DNA from: Dictyobacter alpinus
GTDB lineage: Bacteria > Chloroflexota > Ktedonobacteria > Ktedonobacterales > Ktedonobacteraceae
Reading direction: 5' to 3'
DNA: 64,000 nt
Assembly: GCF_003967575.1 (NCBI RefSeq)
Contig: NZ_BIFT01000001.1
Coordinates: 2,232,001-2,296,000, forward strand
The notes under the pieces were generated by a model that worked only from the letters and a program-made list of their open reading frames with translations, did not search any database and was not told the DNA's origin. Shown here piece after piece: positions 1-8,375 of the stretch. Position 1 is the stretch's first letter, and the number at the start of each line of letters is the position of its first letter. The translations under genes and the position numbers were made by a program.

Positions 1-674
1 ATCGTCGTAATACCACGGCTCTGCAACTTTGCCAGTTCTTGCTCCAGCAAGCGGCGACTAACCACAGGATCAGGACGCGTGATCACATCAAAGACCAGCT
101 TTGTCGCATCTGCCTCCTGTAATACGCCGGTTGGTTCGCCATTGCCAGCGCGTAAAATCGCGCCAGTAGCCGGATCAGAAGTTTCAGCATTGATATGGGC
201 CAGTTCCAGCGCCCGTGAATTCACCCAGAGCAGATGGCCATCCTTACTTGAGAGAGCAACAGGATGCTCAGGGGCCGCAGCATCAAGCGAGGCACGCGTA
301 GGAAAATTGCTGTCCGTCCAGACATTACGATCCCAATGGCTGCCCTGGATCCAGTGACCAACAGGAGTGGTACTGGCACGCTCCCGCACCAGATCAGCTA
401 CTTGATCCTCACTGGTACATGCGGCCGCATCTACGCGCTGTGAACGATAGGCAGTCTCTAAAAGATGGATATGGGCATCAATAAAGCCAGGCACCATAGT
501 TCGTCCATGGAGATCTACCAGTTCAGCATGCTGACCTCCTACACGACGCACCTCATCATTCGAGCCCACCGCCAGAATTCGACCGCTACCGACATCAATC
601 GCCAGTGCCTGTGCATGTGGTACATGCGCATCCATCGTATAGATGTTGCCATTCAGGTAAAGTACCGTACTCAT
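1..674 (-). CDS. Amidohydrolase, YtcJ-like (amidohydrolase 3 family), 3' part cut by window edge
   Basis: The minus strand reads from an ATG at 674 without a stop to the window edge, giving the first 224 residues. The N-terminus is the small beta-sandwich typical of the family, followed by the first metal-binding motif FIDAHIHL at about residue 64-71. Further on are the segments HWIQGSHWD and SKDGHLLWVNSRAL, which are characteristic of YtcJ-type metal-dependent hydrolases acting on N-substituted or formamide-like substrates. The substrate cannot be told from this part. The start follows a weak purine-rich stretch; an alternative start is not obvious. The next gene upstream on the chromosome (786-1721) runs in the same direction with about 110 bp between them, so co-transcription is possible. 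Confidence 0.85.
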   Translation of the reverse strand, partial: MSTVLYLNGNIYTMDAHVPHAQALAIDVGSGRILAVGSNDEVRRVGGQHAELVDLHGRTMVPGFIDAHIHLLETAYRSQRVDAAACTSEDQVADLVRERASTTPVGHWIQGSHWDRNVWTDSNFPTRASLDAAAPEHPVALSSKDGHLLWVNSRALELAHINAETSDPATGAILRAGNGEPTGVLQEADATKLVFDVITRPDPVVSRRLLEQELAKLQSRGITT

Positions 675-785
675 CAAGCAACTCACTTTCTATCATCAAG
701 CCAGCACACCCTTACGCATGTGCCAGCGAACATATGCTAGTAGCATCTCTATCAGAAAAGATGCCACTACCTCAGTCAGTTCTTT

Positions 786-1721
786 TTATTCCTGCAAGAA
801 GCGCGCAATCGCATCAGCCAGCACACGTGGACGCTGCAACTGAATATCATGCGCGGTATCCGGCATCCAAAGAACCGAACAGCGTTGAATGGCTCGCGCC
901 ACCTGGGCCGCCATCTGGCCTTTAGCCGCCGCGAACTCGTCCGCGTGCTCCAGGCGCTCCGGTGGTTCCTCACCTGGCAGAGGCCGACTCGCAGCCGGAA
1001 CCAGCAGCACGGGACAGCTCAACTTGCCATAATACAGCAACGCCCGATCTTCCCATAGAGAAGCACGGATCGCGCGCTGATGTTCCGGCGACAATCGCTC
1101 ACGGACAGTGCCATCGGGCTGCTCTTGCACATACGTCTGTACAATCGCCTCCACCTCAGGACTCCAGTTAAAAACTAACTCTTTACGCAACGCCTGTGAG
1201 TACTCCTGCCGTGAAGGATAGCTATCCGCCGAAACCTTCTCGCGAATGAAGCGCTCACGGGTCATGCCCGGCCAGTGGCGCGGCTCCACATGCGGACAAT
1301 CCACCAGCACCAGATGACTCACCAGGGCGGGATGGCGAGCGGCCAGCACCAACGCCACACGCGCTCCCCAACCATGTCCTACTACCGCCACCTGTCCCAG
1401 ACCTAGTTTCGCCATACCACTGATAATATCTTCAGCAATCGTCACAAGATCATAACCATCGACCGGTTGATCACTTAAACCATGGCCACGCAGATCAAAG
1501 GCCAGCGACAAATGCCGTGGATAGAGAGCCTCAGCCGTCAAACGCCAGGTATCAGCCGTAGCCGCCAGACCATGCAAGAGCACCACAGGAATATTATCCA
1601 TATTTTCATCAGGCGCAAGGGTAGCAGCAGTACCCAACTGAGAAATATACTCAGGATCCCACTCAAGATAGTGAAGACGGACCTCGTCCGCATCAACAAA
1701 GGAGCTATGAGGTTCTAGCAT
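786..1721 (-). CDS. Alpha/beta hydrolase fold protein with Gly at the nucleophile position
   Basis: About 311 residues with the full alpha/beta hydrolase layout: oxyanion-hole region LLHGLAATADTW near residue 50, nucleophile elbow near residue 118, a cap region, and a C-terminal TAHDIQLQRP that supplies the general-base His. The elbow reads VVGHGWGARVAL, where family members have GHSWG (serine hydrolases) or GHDWG (epoxide hydrolases and dehalogenases). The codon is GGT, so the nucleophile is glycine as sequenced. The protein could be non-catalytic, use another residue, or carry a sequencing error. Two starts are possible: TTG at 1727 (5 nt after GAGAGG) or ATG at 1721 (11 nt after). The ATG is used here. 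Confidence 0.85.
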   Translation of the reverse strand: MLEPHSSFVDADEVRLHYLEWDPEYISQLGTAATLAPDENMDNIPVVLLHGLAATADTWRLTAEALYPRHLSLAFDLRGHGLSDQPVDGYDLVTIAEDIISGMAKLGLGQVAVVGHGWGARVALVLAARHPALVSHLVLVDCPHVEPRHWPGMTRERFIREKVSADSYPSRQEYSQALRKELVFNWSPEVEAIVQTYVQEQPDGTVRERLSPEHQRAIRASLWEDRALLYYGKLSCPVLLVPAASRPLPGEEPPERLEHADEFAAAKGQMAAQVARAIQRCSVLWMPDTAHDIQLQRPRVLADAIARFLQE

Positions 1722-1753
1722 AAACAAACATACCTCTCTCTCAATATATCATC

Positions 1754-2677
1754 TTATTCCTGTTTAGAAATTAAGTAGACGCTGACGATAATGAGCATAC
1801 CGCCAAAGATGGTATAGGGTGTCAGCTCTTCATGTAACAGCAACACGCCAAGTAAGGGTCCCAGTAATGGTTGAATAAACAGGGTCGAAGCGGCCTTAGA
1901 AGCATTGACTTTTACAAGTCCCTGAAACCAGGCCAGATAGGCCACGCTGGTACACATAACAGCCAGCCAGAGCACACTGAACCAGCCCAGCGGACCAGGC
2001 ATGCGCCAGCCTGATGAGGCGAATTCCCAGCCCGCCACCGGTAGCCAGAAGATCATACTTCCTACAATAGAGGCGGATGTAATCAACAGGGGCGAATGTT
2101 TTGTCAGTAGCGCCTTCCCACGAATAGTATAGAACGCCTCCACCAGTAGCGCCGCCACAACCACCAGATCACCAATGATACGCCAGCGACCCCCGTCCGC
2201 GGGAATATTGGGGATAATGCTCCGTTCCACAATCAGGTAGACGCCCACAAAGCCAATGAGCAGGGCCAGAATAGCACGGCCAGTCACACGTTCCCGTAAG
2301 ACTATCCAGGATAAGGCCGCGGTAAAAATTGATTCCCCGGTAATCAGGAGCGCCACATCTGAGGCTGTGGTCAGCGACAGCCCTCCGTATTCCAGCATTT
2401 TATTGACCACAAAACCAACCAGGGAAAGCAAGAGTAATTGTGGAATATCGCGCCGCGTCAAATGCAGCGAGCCTCGTCTGGCCAGCACAAAGGGCAACAA
2501 CACCAGGCCAGATAGACACATACGTAGCGCAAGCATCAACGGTAGGGACATAGCTGACAGCGCATATTTGGCAGCCACATAGCTGGTAGCCCATACGACA
2601 TTTGCTCCAATTAAGAGCAGCCAGGAAAAGGTATGACGCGATGAGGTGGGGGATGTGTGCAGCGAGGAGATAGGCAA
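1754..2677 (-). CDS. EamA/DMT-superfamily permease
   Basis: A 307-residue, very hydrophobic protein with about ten membrane segments arranged as two EamA repeats. The first begins near residue 18 (LLIGANVVWATSYVAAKY), the second near residue 170 (LVVVAALLVEAFYTIRGKAL). This matches the drug/metabolite exporter superfamily; the substrate is not predictable. The start is a TTG at 2677, preceded at 7 nt by AAGGAG, which is clearly better than any downstream ATG. It ends 33 bp before the start of the hydrolase gene downstream (1721), so the three minus-strand genes 2677-1 may form one transcript. Confidence 0.88.
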   Translation of the reverse strand: MPISSLHTSPTSSRHTFSWLLLIGANVVWATSYVAAKYALSAMSLPLMLALRMCLSGLVLLPFVLARRGSLHLTRRDIPQLLLLSLVGFVVNKMLEYGGLSLTTASDVALLITGESIFTAALSWIVLRERVTGRAILALLIGFVGVYLIVERSIIPNIPADGGRWRIIGDLVVVAALLVEAFYTIRGKALLTKHSPLLITSASIVGSMIFWLPVAGWEFASSGWRMPGPLGWFSVLWLAVMCTSVAYLAWFQGLVKVNASKAASTLFIQPLLGPLLGVLLLHEELTPYTIFGGMLIIVSVYLISKQE

Positions 2678-2700
2678 AATGGGACTCCTTACCAGGTTTC

Positions 2701-3120
2701 AAGTTCGTTTAGTAGTTACATGACGAAAAGTAGTATGGGTTTTGTCGCGAATACGCCTGTCCGTCACATTGTACCGCACAAAACTACTTTTCGCATTTTA
2801 CATGATCGGGATGTGTGTTTAAACCGCTGGTTTTTTGGCCTCCCGCCTGCGGCGGGGGAGAGGGGGAGGGGAAATTTTGGGGACACCCCAGACCCCGGCA
2901 GGGACGCTGCGCTCCCTGCACCCTCGCTCTTTCCGGTTTAGGGGAAAGGGGATCTTTGGCGATATTCCAAACTATGGCTAAGATGCCGCGCTCCCTGTGC
3001 CCTCGTTCTTTCCGGTTTAGGGGAAAGGGGATCTTTGGCGATATTCTAAACTACGGCTGAGATGCCACGCTCCCTGTAGCCTTGCTTTTTCCTGGGATGC
3101 TGCGCTTTCCGTGTTCTGGC
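2701..3120. repeat. Intergenic region with inverted repeat and 79-bp tandem repeat
   Basis: No convincing gene. Positions 2724-2734 and 2783-2793 form an 11-bp perfect inverted repeat (CGAAAAGTAGT and its complement) flanked by further TACATG/CATG pairing, so an operator or hairpin upstream of the permease is possible. From about 2911 to 3110 a unit of 79 bp is repeated about 2.5 times (units begin near 2911, 2990 and 3069). Each contains GGTTTAGGGGAAAGGGGAT and a GCGCTCCCTG block, with only a few substitutions between copies. Short ORFs here are by-products of the repeat. The GC-rich 'CCCCGGCAGGG' style resembles the repeat block at 28.5-28.65 kb. Confidence 0.7.
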
Positions 3121-4143
3121 TTATTTTTTGGTGAGGGGTTTGGTGGCAAGGAGCACTTTATAGCGTGTGTTGCCGGCGACCTCTTGGATGTGTTGAAAAT
3201 GAGTTTGTAGGGTTGGTTCATATTTTAAAAAGCGATTGGCGACCAGGTAAAGGCGTCCTGAGGGCATCAGGATCTGGGCGGCCTGGCGAATGAAGCGCTG
3301 GGCGATCTCTAATGTTTGAATGCCTCCTTGATGGAAAGGTGGATTGGTGGCGACCAGGTCAAATTGTTGATCGAGTACTGCCTGTGCTCCGTCGCTGGGC
3401 AACACCTGTACGTTTGTCAGGTTGGCCTGTGTCACTGCCTGTTGGCTGGCATCCACCGCCGCCAGACTGGCATCTACCATTGTAACGTGCCCCTGTACCG
3501 CCAGTTTAGCCATGTGCAGTCCGATATAGCCAGCCCCACAGCCAATGTCCAGACAGCGATCGCTGGATTGTACAGTTAGGGCCGATAGCAAAAGTTGAGT
3601 GCCCTCGTCCAATTTACTATCCGCGAAAATGCGCAATGCTGTATCAGGAAAAGCTGTCAGCGGAAATGCGCCCTGTTTCGTCGCACACAGGACACGGTGG
3701 CCCTTCTGAATCGTTAGCGTCTCCACATTTCCGAACAGTTCTTGCAAGCGCTTCGCCACCGTCAGAATACCACGATCCTTCGCGCCTACCACATAGAGCC
3801 GACCACCCGGCTTCAAAGCATAAGCCGCGATACGCAAAGCATACAGCATCCAGACATTTCCCGGCTGATACAATAGATTCATAGCCGCCACATGTATTGT
3901 CTCGCCCGGATGATGTAATATATAGTCATGAAACGCCGTATGATCAACCACCACAGCAGAGGAGGAGTCCGACTCAAGCGCTCCCAGGGTCGCAACATTA
4001 TCTTCTGCTAGAAGTAACGTGCCTGTCGTCAAACGTTGCCGCGCCAGAGTCACCAGAGGATCAGCCGCCGAATTCAGCATCAGCATATGATCCGTCGCAT
4101 CAAATTGTACAAAATTAGCTAATAATTGAGATTGGAGCATCAT
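3121..4143 (-). CDS. Class I SAM methyltransferase, RsmC/RlmG-like
   Basis: 340 residues in the two-domain form of RsmC-type 16S rRNA guanine-N2 methyltransferases. The N-terminal half (residues 1-170) is a degenerate methyltransferase-like domain. The C-terminal half has the SAM-binding motif DIGCGAGYIGLHMAK near residue 197 and the catalytic NPPF motif (LVATNPPFHQG) near residue 264. The NPPF motif is the mark of MTS-family N-methyltransferases that act on guanine or adenine in RNA. The start ATG at 4143 is preceded by GAGGG 6 nt upstream, and that site lies inside the divergent gene at 4145. ATGs at codons 20 and 22 are possible but have poorer upstream sequence. Confidence 0.88.
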   Translation of the reverse strand: MMLQSQLLANFVQFDATDHMLMLNSAADPLVTLARQRLTTGTLLLAEDNVATLGALESDSSSAVVVDHTAFHDYILHHPGETIHVAAMNLLYQPGNVWMLYALRIAAYALKPGGRLYVVGAKDRGILTVAKRLQELFGNVETLTIQKGHRVLCATKQGAFPLTAFPDTALRIFADSKLDEGTQLLLSALTVQSSDRCLDIGCGAGYIGLHMAKLAVQGHVTMVDASLAAVDASQQAVTQANLTNVQVLPSDGAQAVLDQQFDLVATNPPFHQGGIQTLEIAQRFIRQAAQILMPSGRLYLVANRFLKYEPTLQTHFQHIQEVAGNTRYKVLLATKPLTKK

Positions 4144-4144
4144 T

Positions 4145-4810
4145 ATGGCCCTCTATATTGATAGTGCTTACCTGAATGATATCACAGCCGTAGCACAAAC
4201 AGTACCAGTCGCAGGAGTAACCACCAACCCGACCCTGCTCTTAGATGCACATCAGCGAGGACAAAAGGCCAGCGTAGAAGAAGTGATCGCTCACATCTTA
4301 CAACGCATCAACGGTACCATCTTTCTCCAACCCTCGCTTGCCAATGAGGAGCAAGCCTATCGCGAAGCGTTAGCCTATCTACAAATCGATGAAGAGAGAA
4401 TACTACCCAAAATCCCGATGTGCAAGACAGGTGTCCGCGTAGCCCGACGACTACACGCCGAAGGCCATCATATCGCCTTCACAGCCGTCACCACAGTCTC
4501 CCAGGCCTATATCGCAGCCACGCTCGGAGCCGACTACATCATCCCATACTATAATCGTATGCGGCGCAGCGGAGTAGATCCCAGTGAGCGTATCAAACAG
4601 ATGGCTCGAATTATCGCCAATCAGGAGACAACGACTCGTATCATGGCCTCCAGTATCAAATCTACCGCCGAAGCGGCCGAAGCATTACTCAGCGGCGCCC
4701 ATGATCTCACTGTCCCACCAGCAATCCTGCTAGAAATGACGACAGATCCAGAAACAGAGGAGGCGATTACACGTTTTGAACGGGATTCTCAGAAGATGAA
4801 AAATTTGTAA
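4145..4810 (+). CDS. Transaldolase / fructose-6-phosphate aldolase-like protein
   Basis: 221 residues, the length of the short TalC/FSA group rather than of full transaldolase. The N-terminal signature GVTTNPTLLL (about residues 24-33) and the segment ILPKIPMCKTG are conserved; the lysine of that segment (K89) aligns with the Schiff-base lysine of FSA. GADYIIPYYNRM and the MASSIKS strand complete the TIM barrel. It would catalyse aldol transfer or cleavage of sugar phosphates in the cytosol; the exact substrate is open. The RBS GGAG lies 8 nt before the ATG and inside the divergent methyltransferase gene, whose start codon is one base away. Confidence 0.88.
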   Translation: MALYIDSAYLNDITAVAQTVPVAGVTTNPTLLLDAHQRGQKASVEEVIAHILQRINGTIFLQPSLANEEQAYREALAYLQIDEERILPKIPMCKTGVRVARRLHAEGHHIAFTAVTTVSQAYIAATLGADYIIPYYNRMRRSGVDPSERIKQMARIIANQETTTRIMASSIKSTAEAAEALLSGAHDLTVPPAILLEMTTDPETEEAITRFERDSQKMKNL

Positions 4811-5834
4811 TATAATTCGCGACCAGCTTTTCTTGTTTTATGAACATTCTTTCAGCATAAAAGAACTTCAATTCATGGCATAGTCATGAGAACATGTTAT
4901 ATTTACCCATGTAGACAGATAGAGAAACGAGACCACGGTGGATGTGGGTGGTGATGGAACAGGGTGGAGGTAGCGGGTTCGCCATTCTTGTACAGGTTCG
5001 GGTGGCAATGGGGGAGAGGGCAAGAATGGACTGATGGTAGGGATGATAAGGTTGAAACGTTCTTGCAGGTGGTCAGGTGGCAGGGTAGTGTTGGCAAGGA
5101 CGGATAAAGTGGTGGAAGCACAGGGAGAGGTATCAGCTTACTTGTAGGAATGGGAACGGTTGGCAGGGTAGGGTAAATGCAAGCGGAGCCTGATAATGGG
5201 AGAGATTCAATCACGTTTTTGTGGCGGTGAAGTGGCCATGGGGATAGGAACAAAAACGTATGGTTACGGGGAGGATGGAACCAACTTCTCATCTGGTTGT
5301 ACCAGTAAATATTCATGCATGGGATTATAGCGCTGGTGGCGGTTATGTGTGGCGGTGTTGACGGGGGCGCGTGTGGTGGTGGTCATGGTATATGTGTGGC
5401 GGTAGTGATGTGGCATGTGCGGCGGCATAGGGGAAAAATCCCATTCATGATTTCTCATGGGGGAAGATGTTGACCTGGGGTGGAGGAAACAAGAAAGCCT
5501 GAAAGGTGTGTGCAAAACACACCTTCAGGCTTCTTTACATTTATGCGCACACCAATAAAAAAACATGCCATGAAATGTAAAAAGAGAAAAAAAACACAGT
5601 AGCGGCAGGGCTTGTCCCTGCGACCTGTCCCACGTACGCACAGGCACAAACCAGAGGCCGGACACGCTGCAATGTGCTCGCCTCAACACGATTATGGTTT
5701 GAAAGGACATTGCATATGTGAACTGGGGCAGGGGAACGGCCCAATGGGTGTGAGCGCATCGGCCGCCAACAGTTACCGTCACAATTCAGACATACAATCG
5801 TAACAACTTTACGCTATGCTATGCATCATAGATA
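4811..5834. other. Long gene-free stretch
   Basis: About 1 kb without a convincing gene. Positions 4900-5450 are rich in GGTGG, TGGCGG and GTGGTG runs, and the ORFs there are low-complexity artefacts without ribosome binding sites. A strong hairpin at 5497-5530 is annotated separately. Positions 5585-5770 carry a GC-rich block (GCAGGGCTTGTCCCTGC is itself an inverted repeat) of the kind scattered elsewhere in the window. The last 60 bases before the kinase gene are AT-rich and should hold its promoter. Confidence 0.6.
5497..5537 (+). terminator. Hairpin terminator
   Basis: GCCTGAAAGGTGTGT pairs with ACACACCTTCAGGC across a 5-nt loop (one bulged A), followed by TTCTTT on the plus strand. It stands far downstream of the gene ending at 4810, so it may end a long 3' extension or an unrecognised small transcript. 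Confidence 0.6.
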
Positions 5835-5894
5835 ATGTCGTGGCAAACTTTTTCATCATTATCTATTATTGATAGTCCTATACGAGGTCGGAAG

Positions 5895-7277
5895 ATGATG
5901 CAAATAGAGTATAGCCAGGATAAGGGAACGCAGTTATATAGAAATATTGGATATCATATGCTGGCATTGCCATTGGGTATCCTGTATTTTGTGTTAGTGC
6001 TGATTGGAGTAGTGCTAACAACACTGAATATATTGTTGATTGGTATTCCATTGATTATGCTTTTTACGGCTGGCATATGGCGGGTGGCTGCCTTTGAACG
6101 TATGCTATCCAGTAAATTACTTAACATTCAGATCGCACCGATGGCTGCTCCATTTCCGACGCACGCGACACGTCTACAACGTTTCTTGATCCACATACGG
6201 CGCGCGGGAACCTGGAAGAGTCTGGCATATCTCTTCCTTAAATTTCCGTTTGGCATCTTCTCGTTTGTAATTACGCTGATCTCACTCGTACTTTGCCTGC
6301 TTCTCTGTCTTTGCTCCAGCATCATTACATTCCTGGTGTCTCCATTCGTTCTACTCTATGTGATTGTCGCATCTGACAACAATCTGAACGGAGTGGTGAT
6401 ACGACGTAATCTGCCACGCATAATCACGGCCGGTGGATTGGCTCTACTTCCAATTAATATCATCAATGGCCTGGCCATCCTCTGGGGTCATTTCGCGCAA
6501 ACCATGCTGGGTATGAATCAGAATGCCATACGACTGGCGGAAGTTACAGCGATCGCGGAACTTGAGCGCACCAGGGCGGAACAGGCAGAGCAAAGCAGGC
6601 GCGAACTTATTATGAACGTCTCACACGATCTGCGTACCCCCGTCGCCAGTATTAGAGGACATCTAGAGGCCTTACTCTTATCCAGCGAAGAAGATCCGGA
6701 GACACTGCACACGTATCTCCAGATCGCTCACCGGGAAACGCTACGACTAGGAACAATGGTCGAAGATCTGCTCTCATTGGCACGCAACGATAGCCACGAA
6801 CTTAGCCTGCGTATCGAAAGGATTGATGCCGGAGCGATTATTGAAGAAGTCTATCAGGCTATGATGCCACTGGCCCGGCGCGAACGACAGATCAGCCTGG
6901 TGAAAGAACTGCCAGCGCAAGCACCAGGGATAATGGCCGATAGTCAGCGCTTGCGTCAGGTACTATTAAACCTTGTGCGTAACGCCATTACCTACACACC
7001 CGATGGCGGCATCGTCGCCATCAGTCTGGAAGTGATGAGCAGCCAGGATGTCATGATTACGGTAGCCGATACAGGCATAGGCATCGAGCCAGAAGAACAA
7101 GAGCAGATCTTTGAACGCTTCTATCGCACCGATAGCTCACGTACCCGTAGCTCTGGCGGCTTCGGCCTTGGATTATCCATTGTCCATGACTTTGTTACCG
7201 CCATGGGCGGCACCATTGTCGTCAAGAGTGTGCCAGGCGAAGGCAGTTCCTTCCATATCCACCTCAAGGCTGCTTAA
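5895..7277 (+). CDS. Membrane sensor histidine kinase
   Basis: About 460 residues. The N-terminal 190 residues form a membrane 'putative sensor'-type domain with two pairs of long hydrophobic segments. Then come a short coiled linker (AELERTRAEQAEQSRRE), the HisKA box with phospho-acceptor in MNVSHDLRTPVASIRGHLE, and the HATPase domain: N box LRQVLLNLVRNAITYTPDGG, G1 VADTGIGIEP, F box FERFYR and G2 GGFGLGLSIV. It autophosphorylates on His and signals to the regulator encoded 90 bp downstream. The start is set at 5895, because GAGG lies 8 nt upstream; the longer frame from 5835 has no ribosome binding site. A second ATG follows at once at 5898. Confidence 0.92.
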   Translation: MMQIEYSQDKGTQLYRNIGYHMLALPLGILYFVLVLIGVVLTTLNILLIGIPLIMLFTAGIWRVAAFERMLSSKLLNIQIAPMAAPFPTHATRLQRFLIHIRRAGTWKSLAYLFLKFPFGIFSFVITLISLVLCLLLCLCSSIITFLVSPFVLLYVIVASDNNLNGVVIRRNLPRIITAGGLALLPINIINGLAILWGHFAQTMLGMNQNAIRLAEVTAIAELERTRAEQAEQSRRELIMNVSHDLRTPVASIRGHLEALLLSSEEDPETLHTYLQIAHRETLRLGTMVEDLLSLARNDSHELSLRIERIDAGAIIEEVYQAMMPLARRERQISLVKELPAQAPGIMADSQRLRQVLLNLVRNAITYTPDGGIVAISLEVMSSQDVMITVADTGIGIEPEEQEQIFERFYRTDSSRTRSSGGFGLGLSIVHDFVTAMGGTIVVKSVPGEGSSFHIHLKAA

Positions 7278-7367
7278 TCAAACAGGATTGAATAAGCGAG
7301 GCTATCCAGGTACACTAGAGATTAAAGATAGCATGATCACAGCAGAGAATAGGATAAGGATAGAATA

Positions 7368-8156
7368 ATGGCAAGGATACTCGTTGTTGAGGACGAGCTG
7401 GATATATGTAATTTAATCTGCCATGAACTTGAGGGCCAGGGACATCAAGTGTATCAAGCGTTTGACGGGCGGACAGCGTTACATATTGTAGAGCAGCAAC
7501 AACCATTACATCTGATTATCCTGGATTGGATGTTGCCCGAACTAGATGGCCTGACGGTCTGCCGGAACGTACGCGAGAAGTATCTGGTCCCGATCATTAT
7601 GCTGACCGCCAGGACCGATGAGGTGGACCGCATCCTTGGTCTGGAGGTGGGGGCCGACGACTATATCAGCAAACCGTTTAGTGTGCGCGAACTGACCGCA
7701 CGGGTACGGGCCATGCTGCGGCGTATCGATCTGGATAAACAGGCCAACCATGATAATGAAATGGCCGCCACCATTACTGGTAATACTTCCACAGGAACGT
7801 CCACACAGACCACCATATATGCACACGGAAAACAGGTCACGCTGGAATCTGCGCTGGCGGTTCCGCCACCAATTATCAGGGGTAGCCTGCATATATCGAT
7901 CGCCGAACATACCGTCATGATCGAGCAAAGAAAAATAGATCTGACCCCCAAAGAATACGAACTGTTGATACTACTCGTCAAAAATCCTGGCAGAGCATTC
8001 AGTCGCGAGTTCTTGCTACAGGAATTGTGGGGCTACAATTATGATGGCTTCGACCGCACTGTCGATACCCACATGACGCGACTACGCAAAAAACTGGGCG
8101 CGCTAGGTGAAAAAATTGTGACAGTGTGGGGAGTAGGTTATCGCTTTGTGGCTTGA
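7368..8156 (+). CDS. OmpR/PhoB-family response regulator
   Basis: 262 residues. The receiver domain (1-120) has the acidic pair VVEDE, the phosphorylated aspartate in LIILDWMLPELDG (about D53), the conserved T in MLTAR and the lysine in ISKPF. A linker of about 45 residues rich in Thr, unusually long for the family, joins it to a winged-helix DNA-binding domain (from about 175) with LTPKEYELLILLVKNPG and RTVDTHMTRLRKKLG. It lies 90 bp after the histidine kinase gene and almost certainly forms a two-component system with it. A hairpin terminator follows closely. Confidence 0.95.
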   Translation: MARILVVEDELDICNLICHELEGQGHQVYQAFDGRTALHIVEQQQPLHLIILDWMLPELDGLTVCRNVREKYLVPIIMLTARTDEVDRILGLEVGADDYISKPFSVRELTARVRAMLRRIDLDKQANHDNEMAATITGNTSTGTSTQTTIYAHGKQVTLESALAVPPPIIRGSLHISIAEHTVMIEQRKIDLTPKEYELLILLVKNPGRAFSREFLLQELWGYNYDGFDRTVDTHMTRLRKKLGALGEKIVTVWGVGYRFVA

Positions 8157-8203
8157 AGCGATAATCAATTGTCCAATTGTTTAAGGGAAAGTGCCAGATG
8201 CCT

Positions 8204-8236
8204 GCACTCGTTCCCTGACGGGAACGAGTGCGTTTT
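8204..8236 (+). terminator. Rho-independent terminator after the response regulator
   Basis: A 12-bp perfect stem, GCACTCGTTCCC paired with GGGAACGAGTGC, with a 4-nt TGAC loop, followed by GTTTT. The same arm sequence with TGAC loop recurs at about 24545-24567, there with an imperfect right arm. Confidence 0.8.
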
Positions 8237-8317
8237 ATATGGTGGTGAAAAAAATGGGCTGCGGCCCATTTTTTTCACCACCATATAAGTTTACTGAGTG
8301 CATTCATATGAATGCAC
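8236..8317. repeat. Perfect long palindrome plus a second palindrome
   Basis: Positions 8236-8259 and 8264-8287 are a 24-bp perfect inverted repeat with a 4-nt loop (stem tip GGGC-TGCG-GCCC). A run of A on one arm and T on the other lets it work as a terminator in both directions between the convergent genes ending at 8156 and 8376. Just after it, 8298-8317 is a 20-nt perfect palindrome (GTGCATTCAT and its complement). A similar but longer palindrome stands at 24572-24634. Confidence 0.8.
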
Positions 8318-8375
8318 ATTGAGTGTGCCATATATTATATGGGAGCCTGCACTCCCCGGGTTGGTGTCAGGGCCA

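Noticed and set aside
4903..5515. Minus-strand His/Pro/Thr-rich frames
   Set aside because: Composition follows the GGTGG-rich DNA; no ribosome binding site or domain.
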